Part shown: positions 47,406 through 59,425 of the stretch, one piece after another
How positions within the stretch are numbered: position 1 is the first letter of the stretch
How the letters are laid out: each line of letters opens with the position of its first letter
Source of the DNA: Gaeumannomyces sp. JS-464
Lineage: Eukaryota; Ascomycota; Sordariomycetes; Magnaporthales; Magnaporthaceae
Direction of reading: 5' to 3'
NCBI GenBank assembly: GCA_002197995.1
Contig: NGZR01000001.1
Span: 12,667,501 to 12,731,500 of the forward strand
Length of the DNA: 64,000 nucleotides
Program-made: the position numbers and the translations under genes
The notes under the pieces: generated by a model
The model's input: the letters and a program-made list of their open reading frames with translations, nothing else
The model's database searches: none
What the model was told of the DNA's origin: nothing

Positions 47406-49114
47406 ATGGAGAAGTTCCCCGACCTCGACGTCGGCGGCCTCCCTCGCAATGCCGTCAGCCCCATGAAACTAAATGGCCACGCCAATGGCAACGGCAACGG
47501 AAACGGAAACAGCGGCCATTGGCTACCCCGGTCCGACAGCAATGGCCAGGCGCGAGGGGTGAGATGGGGCGCCGCCCCGAACGGCATCAGCATGGGCCGC
47601 GGCCACGACAGGCAGAAGAGCATTGGCGACGCCCTGCGCACCATCAGGGCAAGACATGGCAGCGTCAGCCAGAACGCCCACGAGATTGCCGACGCTCTCA
47701 AGGCCCCCGTGTCCCCTAGACTCATAGTGCGCCACCCGCCATAGACCCCTCCTTCTCCGCTTCTTGCGACTGACCCCCAGCCTGCAACCTACAGTTCCTC
47801 TGCGTCGTGTGGTACGCCTCGTCCGCGCTGACCAACACGTCGTCCAAATCCATTCTCAACGCATTCGACAAGCCAGCCACCCTGACGTTGGTGCAGTTCG
47901 CCTTCGTCTCGTCGTACTGCATCCTCCTATCGTGGCTGGCCTCGATCTTCCCCGGCCTGCGCGCAGCTGTACCAGCCCTCAAGCACGGCATCAGACCCCC
48001 CACCACGGATGTCATCCACACCACCCTCCCCCTGGCCGCCTTCCAGATCTTTGGCCACCTCCTCAGCTCGACCGCCACCTCCAAGATCCCCGTGTCGCTC
48101 GTCCACACCATCAAGGGCCTCTCCCCGCTCTTCACTGTCTTCGCCTACCGCCTCATCTTCAACATCCGCTACCCCGCCGCCACTTACCTGTCCCTCGTGC
48201 CCTTGACGTTGGGGGTCATCCTCGCATGCTCTGGCAAGCACAAGTGGGGCGGCGAATTCCTGGGCATCCTGTACGCCCTGCTGGCCACCATCATCTTTGT
48301 GACGCAGAACATCTTCTCCAAGCGCCTCTTCAACGAAGCCGCCCGGGCCGAAGCCGAGGGTCTGGGCGCCCGCTCGCGCAAGCTCGACAAGCTTAACCTC
48401 CTCTGCTACTCGTCCGGCATGGCCTTTGTGCTGACAGTGCCCATCTGGGCCTGGAACGAGGGCATCGGGATCTTGGGCGACTTCCTGTACGACGGCTCCG
48501 TAGACCTCAACGCGAGCCCCGGCTCCTTTGACCACGGCCGCCTGTTCGTCGAGTTTGTCTTTAACGGGACGTTCCACTTTGGTCAGAACATCATGGCATT
48601 TGTGCTGCTGTCCATGGTGTCGCCCGTGACGTACTCGGTCGCCAGTCTGATCAAGCGCGTGTTCGTTATCGTTATCGCCCTGATCTGGTTCCGCAGCCCG
48701 ACGACCAAGCTTCAGGCGGTCGGCATCGCCCTCACCTTCTTTGGCCTGTATCTCTACGACCGCACCAAGGAGGGCAATAAGGCCGACCGCAAGGCCCAGT
48801 CCCTAGCCGACGCCAGCGCCAAGAACCCCATTCTCCCGCTCAGCAACAAGTCCGGGCTCGACGGTGGTCCCAACGGGCCCATATTCGAGAGCCCCGTCTC
48901 GACTGGCCACCCCGCGTTCAACGGCGGTCCGCCGCGGTCGTACGTAAACGGCTACGCCCTCCCCAGGTCGACCGAGGACAACAAGAAGTCAGACGAGCTG
49001 CCTGGACGAGGCGCTCGCAGCAGGGGTGCCAGCACGTCAACATGGAGGCCTCCTGGAACGCGCCAGGAGGACACATGGCGTGCTGGCGACAGGCCCGAGG
49101 GCGAGGCTCGGTGA
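47406..49114 (+). CDS. TPT-family sugar-phosphate/nucleotide-sugar transporter
   Basis: Exons 47406-47726 and 47795-49114, 546 aa. The donor is GTGCGC (weak) and the acceptor TACAG; phase closes. The N-terminal 107 residues are hydrophilic with a Gly-Asn repeat (HANGNGNGNGNSGHW). Then about ten membrane segments follow from FLCVVWYASSALTNTSSKSI to SPTTKLQAVGIALTFFGLYL, with the TPT signature positions LTLVQFAFVS, VSLVHTIKGLSPLFTVFAY and MVSPVTYSVASLIKRVFVIV. The C-terminus is a hydrophilic tail. The family is the triose-phosphate translocator group (EamA/DMT superfamily; yeast Sly41-like), usually in the Golgi or ER membrane. The substrate cannot be told from the sequence. Divergent from cus1. 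Confidence 0.88.
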
Positions 49115-51532
49115 GTCTACGCATCTGAGCTTGGTTTTCTGCTTTGGGGCAGCGGTCCGCCCTGGGCGCTTGTGTGGCGTGTACACAGCTCTTCCCGTTT
49201 GCCAGATATACGCATGCATTTCCGCTTCGCTGGTTGTTCCTGCATATGCTTCCTTTTCTTTACCCCTTCCTGTTGTTCACGGAAGGTTTCTCAGCTCGTG
49301 AACCATATTCATTGGGAACGAGTGATGAATGTAGTTTTGTTATTAGAGCTTTTCCAGGCTCCACCTTGCCCCCGGGTTCTCCTGTTGAAACATAGACCGA
49401 CAAAAGGGTGTCAGTGTTTTGTCTTCTTCTCGTATTGTTCTTCCCGTTTTTCCCTTCCTTTTTGAGTATCCGTACGGGATTTACTTTGATATGGCAGGCA
49501 TTAGGTGATTTGTTTCATCGTGGGATACACGGACATTTTGCTGCGCCATAGATGCCGTAATTACGCAGCGTGTTTTGCTGGGTTGCTTGGGCTGGGGACT
49601 CCCAGGCATTGAAAACGAACCAGGACCAGAGCACTGATCATCCCATTCCACCGCCTCCCGCCAACCTGGGGCGCATGCACAATACTTTTAACCTTCGTCA
49701 CGAGCGTGGGCAACGATTGCAGAAATCAAAGCGGATATGGACAGATAATTTAATTAGCTGTGCGAAAGCGAACGAACGTCAATGGTCTAGTCCAGCCCAG
49801 AGATCCCATTACTACAGTGCTTTGAATATTGGAAATAGAAATGTTGGTATGAAGTTATTTGATATTCTCCTCGAGCTAGGTTCCAGTATTTAGAAGTATC
49901 TGTCAGAACTTAAATTGAATATATGAGCCTGTCCAAGTTCTCATTGCTCGTGTGCCTCGGAAGTGACAGGCGCTAGTTACGCTCAAGACCTATTAAGGTC
50001 CCTCTGGCAATACCAAGCAACGAAGCTCTTTCGGGTAATCAAGTAAAGTTCTCGTTATCCGGGTTGGATTTGTGAGTTGTTCTATTTCTGCCAAGGCACT
50101 TGCCGTGGCCCAGCATCCGCCCATTGTCGATTTCAAACGCATGATTAAAACCGGTTGCGGTATTCATCTTATCCAAGAGAGCGCTGGTTTTAGAGGTCTT
50201 GGACTATATTAACAAAATAACCTCGGATTTACCAAAGTACAAATCAAAAACATCCCTTGGCGATCAAGATGCGATGGTTCGTGAGACCACCTGGGTTAAT
50301 GAGTATAAATTGATATTTATAGCACAGCTGTCACATTAGATTTCAACCAGCATAAAGTCGATTGTCCAAAGCTCCAAGTTCCGGCCGATTGGGGCACCAA
50401 TTAGTCCTAGCTGAAAGTCTAATTCGAAACCTGCACTCGTGGCTGTGTGATGTCAGTTAAATAGGTAGGTAGGTAGCCAGACGGCATCAACCCTGAAAGC
50501 TTTTCGACTCGGAATCTGCATAGGCAAAAACTGCAGGAACTATAGAGGTTTTTTTTTTTGGTAAAAAAGGAAATAAGGGCTCGGAAAAGGGAATTGGAAG
50601 AAGATATGAATTGGAAAAAAAAATGAGCTGTGAAGGGAAAAGGGGAAGGGACTCGGGAGGAAGCCCAGCGGGAATCAAATTAACTACAAACTCTCAAGGG
50701 TGATGTTGTGATTTCGCGGGAAACGGTCTAAATGCGGGGGAAGGCCAAAATGAGACAGTTTTGCGATAGTCACATCTCACAAGAACACCACGAAAAAGAC
50801 AAAACATAACATAAAGCGATAGCTCATTCGGCTCGTTGTCAATGCGCAAACCAGCCATAAATACAAGCATCCAATACGTCGCGACCCCTACAACAGAGCG
50901 GGCGACATTCCTTCTTTGGAGGGGTGCGTGTTTTGTGACTTTGAAGCATGCCTGCCACCTGCGAGGTGGGTAGGCGCAGTTCCACCATAGCTTCAATTAA
51001 GGTCAAAATCTTCAAAAACGGAGCACTGTCGCACAAGGCGTCGGAACTCAAGTAGACATTGGGGTATACGATACAAAACTAGGCAGTTAGGTGGCTGCCT
51101 AGGGGTTTATTATGATCAAATAAAGTATCAGCGCGAATGTCCGCTGCCCGCTTTCTCCTCGTCAGGGAACATAAACGAACGGACCCGGCTCGCGGCTGGG
51201 CTCCAACGCCACGTTCCCCGGGTCAGCAGGGGATGCACCATGTTGGTGCTAGATAGATATGCCTAAGCAGGCACATTTGCACACAATCCTATGATTGTGC
51301 GTCTAAGGCAATCGGGAGCGAGAAGATGGACGTGAAGAGGGTGTCCGATCGCGTGTCGCCCCTGACTGGGTAGAATCTTGGGTAAAATATCGCAAGGGGC
51401 CGGCGGCTCGGGAATTCCCGTAAGCAAAGCCGACACCGACATGTTATGAATGATCTCAAACAACCTGGCTCCTGAACACATCTTCAGCAAGATCAAGTCC
51501 AGAGACAGTAGGGTCCTTCGTTGGGGATTCCA
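49115..51532. other. long intergenic region
   Basis: About 2.4 kb between the transporter and suz12 stop codons. No gene was supported. It contains T-rich 3' flank sequence at 49250-49470, AT-rich stretches around 49730-50420, a ggtaggtaggtag repeat at 50463-50476 and an A/T-run region at 50546-50620. No tRNA-like structure was recognised. Confidence 0.5.
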
Positions 51533-53932
51533 TCAGGCCCGTGCGGCGCATCCATTGCAACGCCAATGTCCGCTTTCAACCGACACCTTTGCTGTCGGGC
51601 GAACGCACTTTTTGTGGTAAACACGTTTTCCACAGATCTAAGTGATTCCACATCCCCTGTCAGCGACTGATCTGGGCTAAGCGCATTTCAGCGCAGCTGG
51701 GCGCATCACAAAATCACTCGGGGCACTGACCTTGTTGGAGCACACAAGTAGCTGCGGCCCTTTCACTGGCTTCCCGCACATACCGCAGCCAGCCGAGCTT
51801 CTCCGGTTCACGGCATCCTGCACCGGGTTCGGCACCGGCTCTGACCCCATAGACCCACCAGACGTCGCCTTGCGGTGATTCTTGGCCTCGGTTATCAGAA
51901 CTCGTGCCTCCTCGATGGCTGATTCATTAATCGAACCCCTGGCTGTGAGAACCGCCAAGTGCTTGCCAAACTCCACCATCCTCGACTCGGATCCGACGAG
52001 CCACGAGGCCTTGGCCGCCACAAACGAGACGAACGCCCGCTTGATGTAGGCCTCGGAGGACATGCGGTTCTTGAAGTTGAAAGCGTCCCACTCTTTCATG
52101 TACTCCTTTTCGCTTGGTCCGATGTCCACGAAATCTTGCAAGTGGTCACGGTGCTTCTGGATGAGCCACGCGTCATCACACACCGTCTTGGGCACGTCCG
52201 CGCCAGGCAAAAGCTCCGCCTTGCTTAATGGATCAAACAGCCGATTCTTCACGTTCGGCACCACGGGCCTGCTGTTGGCGCGGCCTACCATGGGTCTTGG
52301 CTGTCGTTGGAGATGGTCAGTCAGTCATTGGCACCATGAAACTGATTACACCGGACCCTTCCTCTCTCGAGTTTTTCATCCTTCGTTCTTACCTGCACTC
52401 GCCTTGACTCTGGCGCTAGGTTTCTCTCAGTTACGGGTGTGTCGTTCTCCGGGCCGTAACGTGAGGTGACCCAAGAGTCGTCTCCATCAATATACCTGTC
52501 AAGATCTAGCAGCTTGGTTGGTCGACCCAGTTGGTAGACCCTTGGGCGCATTGAAGTGCCTGACTCCGTGGAGATGGACACGTCAACCCGTGTACGCGCC
52601 CTTGCCTAGCCGATTTTCCAGGTGGAAGTCGTAGCGCGGGTGGCAAAGGAAATGGGCTCGGAGCTCGTTCACCGAATGGTTGAGAATGCCGCAGACGCAG
52701 CAAACAAGTCCTTCGATGACAACGTGTTCTGTTGGAAGGGTGTAGAGCACTGTGCAGCTCTCGTCGGCTCCCTTGTCGTCTCTGCTATCAAACATCCTGC
52801 GCCTCTTGCGGTCCTTCCCGTGGGCCTTGTCGCTCAGGACTTTGAGGTTGTAAACCTTGCTCGTGCCCCTAGCCCTCAGTGATTTCCTCGGCGTGGTATC
52901 GCCGTCCCCCTCTTCGTCATAGTCATCGGCGTCGCCATTGACATGATTGTGGCCGTTCCCGTTGAGAACATGGCCGTTGGTCGTGCACGCGTCCCCGGCG
53001 TGGTGCCCATTGGGAAACCTATCTCCATTTACAAGCCCGTTCAGCTTGCCGTTGACTGAAACCAGGTCCTCGTCCGGGTCGATGAATGTAATGGACTGAC
53101 CAAACCCTTTCTCCAGGCGCCTTTTCACCAGTCTGTCTGAGAAGCCAGTTGTCCAGCGAATGTCGGCATCCATCGCGAGGTCAGTAGGCTGTTCAACATC
53201 CCAGTCTCGGTGCCTGAGTGTCACTCCAAGCAGCGATCTCGACCGCGGGAAGATGTCGTCGAGGATTGCCGCAAGCACACAGAAACGGGACGAGCCCGGG
53301 ATGCCGGGGAACAACTCGTCTTCGTCCAGTCCGAGCAAGTTGGGAGGGGGCCATTTGGGGTCGCCGGCGCCCTCAAGCTCCAGATGGAGCGTGTACGAGT
53401 CGGCAAGATCGAAGACGCAGTCGTCGCTGCGACCGATCAAAATTTTTTCGTAAGGGACGACAAATGGTCTGGGGAGGTGGATCCCGGCCATATAGGAAGG
53501 CCCGGCCGGGTTCTTGTACGTCTTGACATCGCAAACCTGGCTGTCGCAGAAGACAAGTCGCTTGTCTCCGTCCTCGTGACTCTGGATGGTGACTCTGCAG
53601 CGTGCCCGTGAAGTGATGGCATACGGTACAGCACTGCCGTTGAAGACCTTGTCGTACTTGACACGTGACGTGTCCCTGTGGAAGATACGGAGGACTTCGA
53701 TGCTCAGAGCCTTTTGCAGACTGCCAGGCTCCTCGGGCAGACACAAGTCGGCGCCGCCGTAGGGCCTGAGATGGCCATTGGCTTTGGGGGAGTCGTGCGA
53801 GAGACGGCGGCGCTTCTTGACCGGGTGGTCTTCACACGGCGTCAGCCCACGCGCCTGGTTGAGCCCGGAGACCCAGTTTCGGTGCAGGAACGGCATGTTG
53901 TGCGTCACGCCATTCGGGGCCATGGTGGACAT
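51533..53932 (-). CDS. suz12: SUZ12 homologue, Polycomb repressive complex 2 subunit
   Basis: Exons 53932-52393, 52300-51731 and 51637-51533, about 737 aa. It carries a C2H2-type finger (CCVCGILNHSVNELRAHFLC, about 405-425) and the VEFS box (VPKTVCDDAWLIQKHRDHLQ, ESEKEYMKEWDAF-like and FKNRMSSEAYIKRAFVSFVA, about 540-610), the region that binds the EZH2-type methyltransferase in PRC2. The complex deposits H3K27 methylation; SUZ12 is required for it in Neurospora. The last exon completes a PHD-like cysteine cluster: CGMCGKPVKGPQLLVC, SNKICGKRVYHKKC and WRCNGCAARA. If the last intron (GTCAGT...ACTTAG) were retained, the protein would end early at 51677. One extra base at the CCC of 52587-52589 breaks the frame between KGAYT and VDVSISTESG. 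Confidence 0.88.
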
Positions 53933-54883
53933 GGTGCATGCAAGGCGCGCCGAGGGCCGACACGGGTGTGTCGGCTGCTCCGTCTATGGCCCGGGCCCGA
54001 CTGCCTCCCGGCCCCAAGCCTAGGGAGTAGCGGCTGATGCGGGCGGTGGTCGTGATGCTACCTGGCGATAACCCTGTTGCTGGCGTCCAGAGGTCGATAC
54101 GTACGCCCCGCTGCTGACGTGACGCGCCAATGTAGGCGATCGGCTCGAGTGAAGAGCTGGGGTGCGGGCGGTGTAAGGACGACACGGCCAGACAGCTTCG
54201 TTCGCGCTGCACGATGTTGATCCGAGCCAGCCCAGGCGAGATGGGTCGGCCAGGAGGGTGCGCGCGGCGTGGCGCGAAACTGGCCCGGCCTTAAGACCCT
54301 GGTGCCCAAATTGACCAAGAGCTGCCCCCGGCTTCCCAACAATGGTCGGTTGGCAATTAGGGGCACAAGGCTGACAAACGCGGAAGCGCAAGGGCGGGCG
54401 CAAGGTGTAGAGCCGAGAGTTGCGCCGCGCCTTTCGAATGAGGGTGAGGCGTAAATAACCAAGGTGCGTGCGCAAAGGCGCGGCTCTAACCACAGCCTCC
54501 ACCTGCCGACTCCCAAACACCCAAAGTTCAAAGAGCCTGGTTCATTGGTTGTCGCACAACCAACAAAGAGCAGGGGGTAAAAGAATGTGCGCGAAGGGAA
54601 AAGGAAGGAATGAAAACAGGGAATGGACACTACCTCTGGTCTGTTTACAAGAAAGTCCAGAGCATTAAGTGTGGTTGTGTCGTTGGCAGGGGACAACGGC
54701 AGCAGGTAATAAAGGGCGTGAAAAAAAAAAAAATGAAAAAAAGAAGGCCGGGGCACAATTAAGTGTATAGTGCAGGTGTGCGAGGAAGAAAAAGGAAAAA
54801 TAGACAAGGGGGAAAGAGAAGGTGTGTGAAGAATCGATGAGTGAGCGCGAGGCTAAAAGGGACAGGGAGCGAAAGAAAGAGGG

Positions 54884-54918
<35 letters not shown>

Positions 54919-55686
54919 TGAGGACGGGACCAGATCAAAATACTAAAAAAAAAAACCCAAATAAGAACCCAATGCAAAGGAATTGCGAAGAAGCTACCTA
55001 AACTCGCCGCCACAACAAGGAGTGACAAAATATCAAAAACCCGACCGACAAGGCCTGTTGGAATTGCGTCGAAATGCCGCCTGCAACAACCTACGCCTGG
55101 GCGGGCAGTCAGTCAGTCGCGCGAGGAAGGAAGTGAGGAAAGGAGTCGGAGCGGATGCACGCAGCAAGACGCGTTCCTCCGAGCCAAGCACCCGCAAAAT
55201 GGGGCCAATTTCTGGGGTTCGACGTCTTCTATCGCGACCCTGCCCGTTCCTTCCATGCGCCGCAGGGGGGTCAGTGAGACCCGCTGCGAGCCAATCGGTG
55301 GCCCTGTCATCTGCACCTTCTCCAACCGCCGCTCTGTCAGCCTGAACGGTCACGTGGCGACGCATCAATTCCTTCTCCCATGGACGCACACGCCCCGCGC
55401 CCGCGGAGCTGGAAACCAGAACATACCATGGCCAGCGCATTCCACCTGATCCCGTGTTTACTGCAACATGGAGGCACCAAGCACAGGCAATGTCCACAAA
55501 CCAGGCTCGCTAAGAAGGCGGCGATGTCTACGTCTATGTGTCACACATAATACGACTATTTCAAACCTCGAGTTCCGGCTTATATAAAATACTAAGGCGC
55601 GCAAGCTGGCAAGGGGAGGGTAATGTATTCATCAGACTTGGAACATGTCCTGGAATGTGGTCGCTGTGCCGCCCGGCCCTCCGCCA
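53933..55686. other. intergenic upstream of suz12
   Basis: About 1.75 kb. Contains a 31-base A tract (54884-54914) and an A-rich block around 54721-54960, which on the minus strand is a T/CT-rich promoter-like region for suz12. No gene was recognised. Confidence 0.5.
54884..54914. repeat. poly(A) tract, 31 bases
   Basis: Mononucleotide run inside an A/G-rich block (54840-54960). Simple repeat. Confidence 0.9.
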
Positions 55687-57974
55687 CTACCATGCGTACT
55701 GTTCGTCATCCCCATCAACATCGCCATCCCAGTCTTCATCTGACATTTCGTCGTCCTGGTCCAGGAAATCATCCATGTTGAACTGCATTTCCGTCGGCTT
55801 CTGGTTGTCGAACCGGAGATCGACCACCTCACAGAGCCCCTGGACAAATTCCACAGCGACGTCGGATGCCGGCGACGGTGCACCGACATTGATGCCCCCA
55901 TCGCATCACCTTCGGCCTCCTGGTCCTCCCCGGATCCTTCATCCACGTCGTCCATATCCTCGTCGCTGTCCGGCTCTCGGTAAGAGACTTGGCCGCGATG
56001 GAGCCTCCTCAGCCCCCGCGCAACGCTGCTGGCACGTGAAGATTGGCCAGACGCCTGCGCTGATATTCGCCCGCTGCGGCGTGATGGTCCGCTGTGTTCG
56101 GCCGGGGACCTGCGCTTTGGCGGCTTCCTGCGCGGCTGCGCTTCGGGTTCGTACGCGAGCGTTACGTCGGCTAGGGACTTCCAGGGCCTTGGAGGCGTCG
56201 GCTTCCGGGCAAAGCACCTTTTGAGCCGCATCTCCCACGTCTCTCTGATCTCGCTTCGTTGTCGCCAAGGAATATCCAGCATGGCTCTGAGGCTGAGCCG
56301 GCGGAGGTCCGGCATGTCTAGAGCACAGTCGATGAAGGATTTGAAGAACATCTCCGCTGCTTCCGGTGCCCACTTGCGCATGTTTTCTATCTCCACGACC
56401 TGGATGCTCCGAGGCCACACTGGAACTTGGCCTGGCAGCAACAACTCTTCGTACAAAGGCTTCGAGTCGTTGTAGCTCATGTGGTGCGCATAGTACGCAA
56501 GGTTGATTCGCAATGTTTTGAGTTTCGGACAGCATGATCCTAGCAAGGGCAGAAAAGATAAACTCAACGACTGGTTGTGATTGAGGGTAAGATGCCGTAG
56601 ATCGTGGCCATGCGAGACGAGAAAATCGGCAAGTGCATCCGCCGTGATATCCCAGCAATTGATGAGTTCCAGGTTCTCCAAAGTCGTGGGGAGGAGTGGC
56701 AAAAGGTACTCGTTGGCAACGGTGCAGGAGTCGAGAACAAGATGTGACAGCGCCGGTAGCGCCTGGATGAGCGCCGCAAAGTCAGCGGCGTGCTCCTTGT
56801 CCATTGAAGCGATCTGGGCGTCATCAGCGTTCTTGATTTTGAGCGATGGCCGTTGGAAGTTGACAAAGCTGATCTTGCGCAAGCTCGAGAACCCACGAGA
56901 GCGATGGATCGACTTTATGTGATCCAAGTCAAGCTCGGGGCCCATCATTCTCGCACTCCATCGCCAGGCCCGCATGAGTGCGAACCGTTGTTGATTCTGG
57001 GCAGACAGCTCCGAGGGCGGCTCGGGCGGTGACTCGGATGTGTCGCCGTAAGCAATACAGTCTAAAAGCGGGCGAGGATATGCCCATCGAAGGCGATCGT
57101 CCAGCTGTCGATATGGTGCCATGTCCTTTTGGTGAAAGAAGTCCAGCTCAGCTAGCCGGGGACAGTGTAGCACCATGCGATTGACATTGAGGTGATGGCC
57201 TTTGAAGGTCAAGGCAGCTATGGAACCGACATCGATAGAGAGGGACTCGACCTTTTGGCGGTAGTTGAACATGGTCAGAGAAGGCGGCATCGCCAAGAGG
57301 TCGGCAAAGCCATGTGCCATGGCCAGGCTGAGCAGTGGCGGGCTTCGGTACAAAGCCGTCAGTGCTGGCTCGGCGAAGGAGCGGCATGTCGTGCTTGCCT
57401 GCGCCAACCAACGCACCGACGCGGCATTGTCGAGTGGACTAGCAGCAAATGAAAAGACGTCGACCAGGATCATGTAGGGGAGTTCGCTCCAGGGCAGATG
57501 GCGAGCGCCGGAGCTCTGCTCGGCGAGCTGCTCGGCGGTGACTGAGCGGGGCGCCTGGTCCCCGGATTGGGTAGCAGCCGGATGAGCGACATGGTCGCCG
57601 TCGACGACGATGGCGCCGACGGGGCTGTGGCGCCGGTGTCGTTTTTTGGTCACGCCCTGTGAGCGCGAGGCTGCGAGGGGCGGGCGGCTCCTCTTGGGGT
57701 TCCGGGCCGGACGCGGCGCAGCACGACATTTGCTGGGTGGCGGCGGCGACCAGTCATGTTCGCTCGAGGGCGAAGGCGAGGGCTGCGGGCGCGTGGCCGC
57801 AGCAGAGCTTCGTGTGACTCGCTGTGGGCGAGCTCCGAGCCCTGCCGGGCGGGGCGACGCAGCCGCAGGCGCCGACCGCTCCTTGGCCTGTCGGGGTGGG
57901 GCGCGGCGAAGGGACCGCGCTGTCCCACTTGCCCGTGCTGTTTGCGAGCCTACCCTTGCCGATGCTGGCGCCAT
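55687..57974 (-). CDS. F-box protein with leucine-rich region
   Basis: Single exon, about 762 aa from ATG 57974. The first 150 residues are Arg/Pro/Ala-rich and disordered, probably nuclear (PKRSRPPLAA, TKKRHRRHSP). Residues about 158-205 form an F-box (HLPWSELPYMILVDVFSFAA to STTCRSFAEPALTALYRS), the Skp1-binding part of SCF ubiquitin ligases. Leucine-rich repeat-like segments follow (LPALSHLVLDSCTVANEYLL, TTLENLELINCWDITADALA, HDLRHLTLNHNQSLSLSFLP), probably the substrate-binding part. The C-terminus is acidic. The frame breaks at the CCCCC of 55895-55899 (one base missing) between GDAMGG and INVGAPSPASDVAVEFVQGL. The corrected frame runs to the stop at 55687 with a DDFLDQDDEMSDEDWDGDVD tail. 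Confidence 0.85.
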
Positions 57975-58464
57975 TTATCCCACGATGCGAGCGGAGCCCG
58001 GCGAGCGGGCTAACCAACTGACTGGGCGGGTATTTTGTCCAGCCAAAAACGCATGCAGGAGGCGCTGGTCAGATACCTGTGAAGTCTGATAGGCGGCGGT
58101 CGGCTGGCGGTACAATGAAGCGGCAGCGGTGTGAGGATTTGCCCGAGCCCGGCAAGGAGGTAGAGGTAGGTAGAGGTAGGTAGAGCTAGCCAAGGACGCT
58201 TTCGGTTGGTTGTCAAGCCGCTTTGTTTGGCGGCATTGGAACCGGCAGTTGGGAGAGACTTCCGCAGCCAGCCGAGATTGGCTAGAGTTGAAGGGCAAGG
58301 TTGTGGCTTCTCCAAAAGAGAACGCAAGGTTCCGTCAGTGGCGTTTGATTCGTCAGAGGTGGGGCATCAACTGTTCTCTGCCCCGCCTTTTGACTGCATG
58401 CATGCACGCATGTCGACTTCACAGCTAGGTGGTTGACGCAGCTCTTGCTTGCACCACTGCCAAA

Positions 58465-58496
<32 letters not shown>

Positions 58497-59425
58497 GGAT
58501 AAAAGAACAAAAGGAGACGTAGGAACAGCAAGAACCAGAATATGTGCAGGGAGAAGAGGGTAAAAGACATAAAAAACTAAAAACTAAAAATTAAGGCAAA
58601 CGGGACGCCGTTACTCTTCGTAGTGAACGAGCCTGGGTGACTGACTCCGTGTTCAACGCCTGGTTTGAGTAAAAAAATAACGAGAGCAATCCAATGGATG
58701 TCGTCAGCGATGATCATGTCTACGGGTAATCGATAACGTAAGGGCTTTGCCTCTGAAATCCAAAGGTCTGGGTTGAATATCTAGGTAGGTATTCTTCGTG
58801 CCTCCACATTGGGTCGTCATATTTTTCTGAGCAGCAACACCAGAGACTCCCCCCAGATCCCTTGGCCATCTAGGCATAACCGCCGAGGCAGCAAGTGTAG
58901 CCCATTGGATTCATGGTTCGTACAAGAAACGCTGGGAAGCGGCGGCATACTCCTTGACTAGGAGCGAGCCATGATAATAAATATAGGCTTTCAAGTCAGG
59001 TGGTAAGAAACAAAGAACAGAGAGCGAAATGGAGTATTCGCGGAGAGATAGAGAGGAAGAGAGTAACGATAAATATGGCAGGAGAGGGAAAAAGAACCGG
59101 GATATCATAGTAGGTAGACAGGGGATAGCACAGATTTATAACTCCAGCACGCCTGTGATTCATTATCCTCGCCATTGAGCAAGTAGACATATTGGGGAAG
59201 AGAAAATGTAAATGACGATAGGGGAAATGGAAGAGACGGCAAAATCGCAATACGGTAAAGGACATCAAGAATAAAAGCCGAGAAAAAAAAAGGCAGTTAA
59301 AAAGACAGACAGGCAGGCAGGCAAGGTTAACATGTTCGCTGGGGATTATTTGCTCTGTCTCTCATCAGGCCGATGTTGATAGTGCCTCGGCGCATGGAAC
59401 AAGGTCGCACGGCCAGATAGGTCTA
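57975..59425. other. intergenic region
   Basis: Promoter of the F-box gene and 3' flank of the next gene. Contains (tagaggtagg)n at 58157-58186, a 20-base A run followed by (ac)n at 58462-58496, and (aggc)n near 59310-59322. No gene was recognised. Confidence 0.5.
58462..58496. repeat. A20 run and (AC)n microsatellite
   Basis: Twenty A followed by about seven AC units. Simple repeat. Confidence 0.9.

Noticed and set aside
47722..48577. Minus-strand frames across the TPT transporter
   Set aside because: Antisense shadows of membrane-segment codons.
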